Positions 61,021 to 64,000 of a DNA stretch of 64,000 nt are shown here, one piece after another. The notes beneath the pieces are model-generated. The model did not search any database, was not told where the DNA came from, and saw only the letters and a program-made list of their open reading frames with translations. A program made the position numbers and the translations under genes. The first letter of the stretch is position 1, and every line of letters begins with the position of its first letter. The DNA comes from Liolophura sinensis (Eukaryota; Mollusca; Polyplacophora; Chitonida; Chitonidae): assembly GCF_032854445.1 (NCBI RefSeq), contig NC_088303.1, positions 2,489,501-2,553,500 of the forward strand. The letters are read 5' to 3'.

Positions 61021-62155
61021 CAATATGCACAGGTCACACCCTGATCCCATTATGCACAGTCCACAACCTGATCCCGGTATGCACAGGCCACACCCTGATC
61101 CTGGCATGCACAAGCTACACCCTGATGTAGCACAGGTCACACCCTGATCCTGGTATGCACTGGCCACACCCTGATCCCATTATGCACAGGCCACACCCTG
61201 ATCCCATTATGCACAGGCCATACCCTGATCCTGGTATGCACAAGCTACACCCTGATCCCGGTATGCACAGTTCACACCCTGATCCAGGTATGTACAGGCC
61301 ACGCCCTGATCCCGGTATGCACAGGTCACACTCTCATCCCAGTATGTACAGGCCAAACACTTATCCTGGTATGTACTGGCCACACCCTGATCCCGGTACG
61401 CACAGGCCACACCCTGATCCCGGTATGCACAAGCTACCCCCTGATCCCGGTATGCACATCTCACACCCTGATTCAGGTATGCACAGGCCACACCCTGATC
61501 CTGGTATGCACAAGCTACACCCTGATCCCGGTATGCACAGGTCATACTCTCATCTCAGTATGTACAGGCCAAACCCTTATCCTGGAATGTACTGGCCACA
61601 CCCTGATCCAGGTATGCACAGGCCACACCCTGATACCGGTATGCACTGGCCACACCCTGATCCCAGTATGTACAGGCCATACCCTAATCCCGGTATGCAC
61701 TGGCCACACCCTGATCCCGGTATGCAGTGGCCACACCCTGATCCCATTATGCACCGACCACACCCTGATCCCAGTATGCACAGGCCACACCCTGATCCCG
61801 GTATGCACTGGCCACACCCTGATCCTGGTATGCACAGGTCACAATCTCATCCCGATATGTACAGGCCACACCCTGATCCCGGTATGCAGAGGCCACACCC
61901 TGATCCCGGTATGCACTGGCCACACCCTGATCCTGGTATGCACAGGTCACACCCTGATCCTGGTATGTACAGGTCACACCCTGACCCCGGTATGCAGATG
62001 CCACACCCTGATCCCGGTATGCACTGGCCACACCCTGATCCTGGTATGCACAGGTCACACCCTGATCCCGGTATGCAGAGGCCACACCCTGATCCCGGTA
62101 TGCAGAGGCCACACCCTGATCCTGGTATGCACAGGTCACACCCTGATCATGCAAA
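61021..62155. repeat. Minisatellite, 27-bp unit, about 42 copies
   Basis: The unit is CACAGGCCACACCCTGATCC CGGTATG, with ACAGGTC, ACTGGCC, ACAAGCT and GCAGAGG variants. A plus frame stays open for 345 codons, encoding a nine-residue repeat of the form MHRPHPDPG, and minus frames for 147, 112 and 97. Left of 61155 a partial unit (CTGATGTAGCACAGG) breaks the frame. No start context, signal peptide or splice sites support expression. Confidence 0.9.
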
Positions 62156-62159
62156 TGCA

Positions 62160-63857
62160 AAGCTTTCATCAATTTTGAAGACCTCTTCATAGCTAGAAAT
62201 TTTGTAATAGTATAAATAAAGGTCTTAAAAGTTATATTCTTATATATTTATTTATATAACAGAAATGTATTCTATTACCAGTTCCCCCGTAACACTGCTC
62301 TTCACTGTCTGAAGTCCCACCCCACCTTCCCTTATTCACTGTAATGACAATTATTACACATTTTCCCCCTTGCCACACCAAATCCTCTCCCAATTTCCTG
62401 ATAAAAATGCCCCCCCCCCCCCCAATGCATTTACCCCCAAACTTCGTGTTTATTGCAAACAAAGGGCAAGTTACATGTAGTAGAGAGAAGTAATCCATAC
62501 CAGTCATGTACAAGGGAATAATATGGGGGGGGGGGGGGGTCAGGGTAAATTTAGGGCTGTTCCATGGGTAGCATTTAAAGCTTCCAAGATACAGCATCAA
62601 TTATCTCTGCGGAAACTACCCAAATGCCTGAATGAAAGATGTCTCAGAAGCAGATATACAGCCGCGTGAAATATATGTATAATGTGGCTGATTTGCTTTA
62701 GAAGAGTAACCCTATCTGTCCTTACACACACGTTAAGAGAGGGAGAGGGAGGCAGAGTGGAGGGGAAAACCTTAACCTTACACACTCAAAACATCCTTCT
62801 GTGACAAAAGAGTGTACATAAAAAACACAAAACATGTAATACCCATGTTATCTAAGTCAGTGCTTAAAAGGTCTGGAGTTTTACCTCCTTTTTTTTTTTA
62901 CAAGAAAACCAGTGACAGAATTTACAGCGTAAAATCTAATCAATCTTGTAGTAACTGTTACACATTAAGGCAAGCTCAGCTACTTTGGGAGCCTGAAGTA
63001 CATGTAGTTAGTACTGTCAACAGAGCTAAACAGCCAGTTAAAATCTCCACCAGTCACAGAGTGGTCAAAACACAATCAGCTTCACAACAGTCTATACAAA
63101 GTTACCTCCCCTTGTCTATCTGTACAGTGTGAAAACAACATGTCACTTAGTATGAGCAAAATGTAATCGTCATTCATGACAATTAGGGTAGAACTCATTC
63201 AAACTCACCAATCAGAATACGTCTAATATTTTAACAAATTTTAACAAAATAGCAGACCATTCACCGGTTCACTTTGGCATGACAGATCATGGCAGAAAGG
63301 AAAAAAATAAGACACAGGCTAGGGGTCTGAAAAGAGAAAGGGGAAGGTGGGTGTTGTATCTGTAATTTTCTTTCTGATGGTTTACCACAGATATTGCTTG
63401 ACTTTAACCCATGCAGCTGTGGACAGAAGCAGGCAAAAACTAGGCTAACTATAACCTGACAAAGCTTCAACTATCCAAATTACCCATTAAGTGTAGAACC
63501 TGGCTGAGATGTGCAGGTCACATGAGCAGATCTGGAGGCTAGAGAGGCTGAGGGGAGGGGGTGAAGCAGGTCACGATATCAAACACATGGCAGTCCACCA
63601 AAAACTAGACACAACTGAGGACATGGTAGACTGGCCAGGAACCAAACATGTAGGGTAGGTTTACTGTGAAGTTAAGCCATATCTATAGGTCTACTGTAAT
63701 GTACACTTTTTACAAACATACAGCAAAATAAAATCATGAAGACTGACTGGGATTATCAGACTCACATCAAAGACACAGAAAATGGTGTTTAAATAAAAAG
63801 ACATGACGCTCTTTCTTACACTAGTCCATAAGTTCGACAGGCATAGTAACTGGGGTA
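62160..63857 (-). other. Probable 3' UTR or downstream sequence of the right-edge gene
   Basis: No gene seen. AT-rich sequence after the stop codon of the minus-strand C-terminal exon. It contains a run of 14 C at 62410-62423 and a run of 15 G at 62525-62539. Short open frames have no exon signals. Confidence 0.35.
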
Positions 63858-64000
63858 TTAGGCGATGTAACGCAGTACCAAGACAGCATCCAGGACATCT
63901 AACCCCGTATCCGTGACAACGAATGAGGGGGCGCCCCAGATTTGCAGTGAGAGCTGGTCAATGATCGTGGGCTTGAATGTGGTTTCATTGTTAGAAATAA
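63858..64000 (-). CDS. C-terminal exon (partial) of an unidentified minus-strand gene
   Basis: Reading leftward from the window edge, one frame is open for 143 bp and ends in TAA at 63858-63860. It encodes about 46 residues beginning ISNNETTFKPTIIDQLSLQI and ending GLDVLDAVLVLRYIA. The composition (balanced, hydrophobic residues spaced as in folded protein, G+C-rich third positions) contrasts with the AT-rich sequence after the stop. No motif identifies the family. The upstream part lies outside the window. Confidence 0.55.
   Translation of the reverse strand, partial: ISNNETTFKPTIIDQLSLQIWGAPSFVVTDTGLDVLDAVLVLRYIA

Noticed and set aside
650-62155. CRISPR arrays
   Set aside because: The many tandem arrays are head-to-tail repeats without unique spacers, and the window is eukaryotic.

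Overview
The window is eukaryotic nuclear DNA: AT-rich, gene-sparse, with GT-AG introns, short exons, many tandem minisatellites and tRNA-derived SINEs. The SINE tails (a CATATGACTGAAAAATTGTT motif followed by GTACGACGTTAAACCCC, and a second family with a CTCAAGAATATTTCAC motif) and the frequent TACATGTA motifs suggest a mollusc. That is inference; no species is claimed.

Layout. (1) About 0.17-28.5 kb: a large unrecognised gene on the minus strand, traced through small exons that mostly agree in splice phase. It continues past the left edge, and its introns carry at least ten tandem arrays and two SINE copies. (2) 31.06-48.47 kb, plus strand: the one confidently identified gene, SSR1 (TRAP-alpha, translocon-associated protein subunit alpha). 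All nine coding exons can be placed and join into a 301-residue protein with a signal peptide, an acidic lumenal N-terminus, the conserved lumenal domain with two sequons, one membrane span and a basic cytosolic tail. Its introns hold SINEs, a duplicated segment with one copy split by a SINE, a zinc-finger-like transposon remnant and three minisatellites. (3) 48.5-53.4 kb: SSR1 3' UTR, a full SINE with target-site duplication, and a decayed Tc1/mariner transposase itself split by a second SINE. (4) 53.8-57.2 kb: a satellite-like array of about 80 units of 40 bp. (5) 57.5-63.9 kb: non-coding sequence with a 27-bp array; the last 143 bp encode the C-terminus of another minus-strand gene.

Most long open frames lie in tandem arrays whose period is a multiple of three. 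They stay open in several frames, often on both strands, so they are poor evidence for genes. No bacterial, phage, viral, CRISPR or toxin system was seen. The points most worth checking are the unidentified minus-strand gene, the SINE insertions with filled and empty sites, and the higher-order structure in the arrays.
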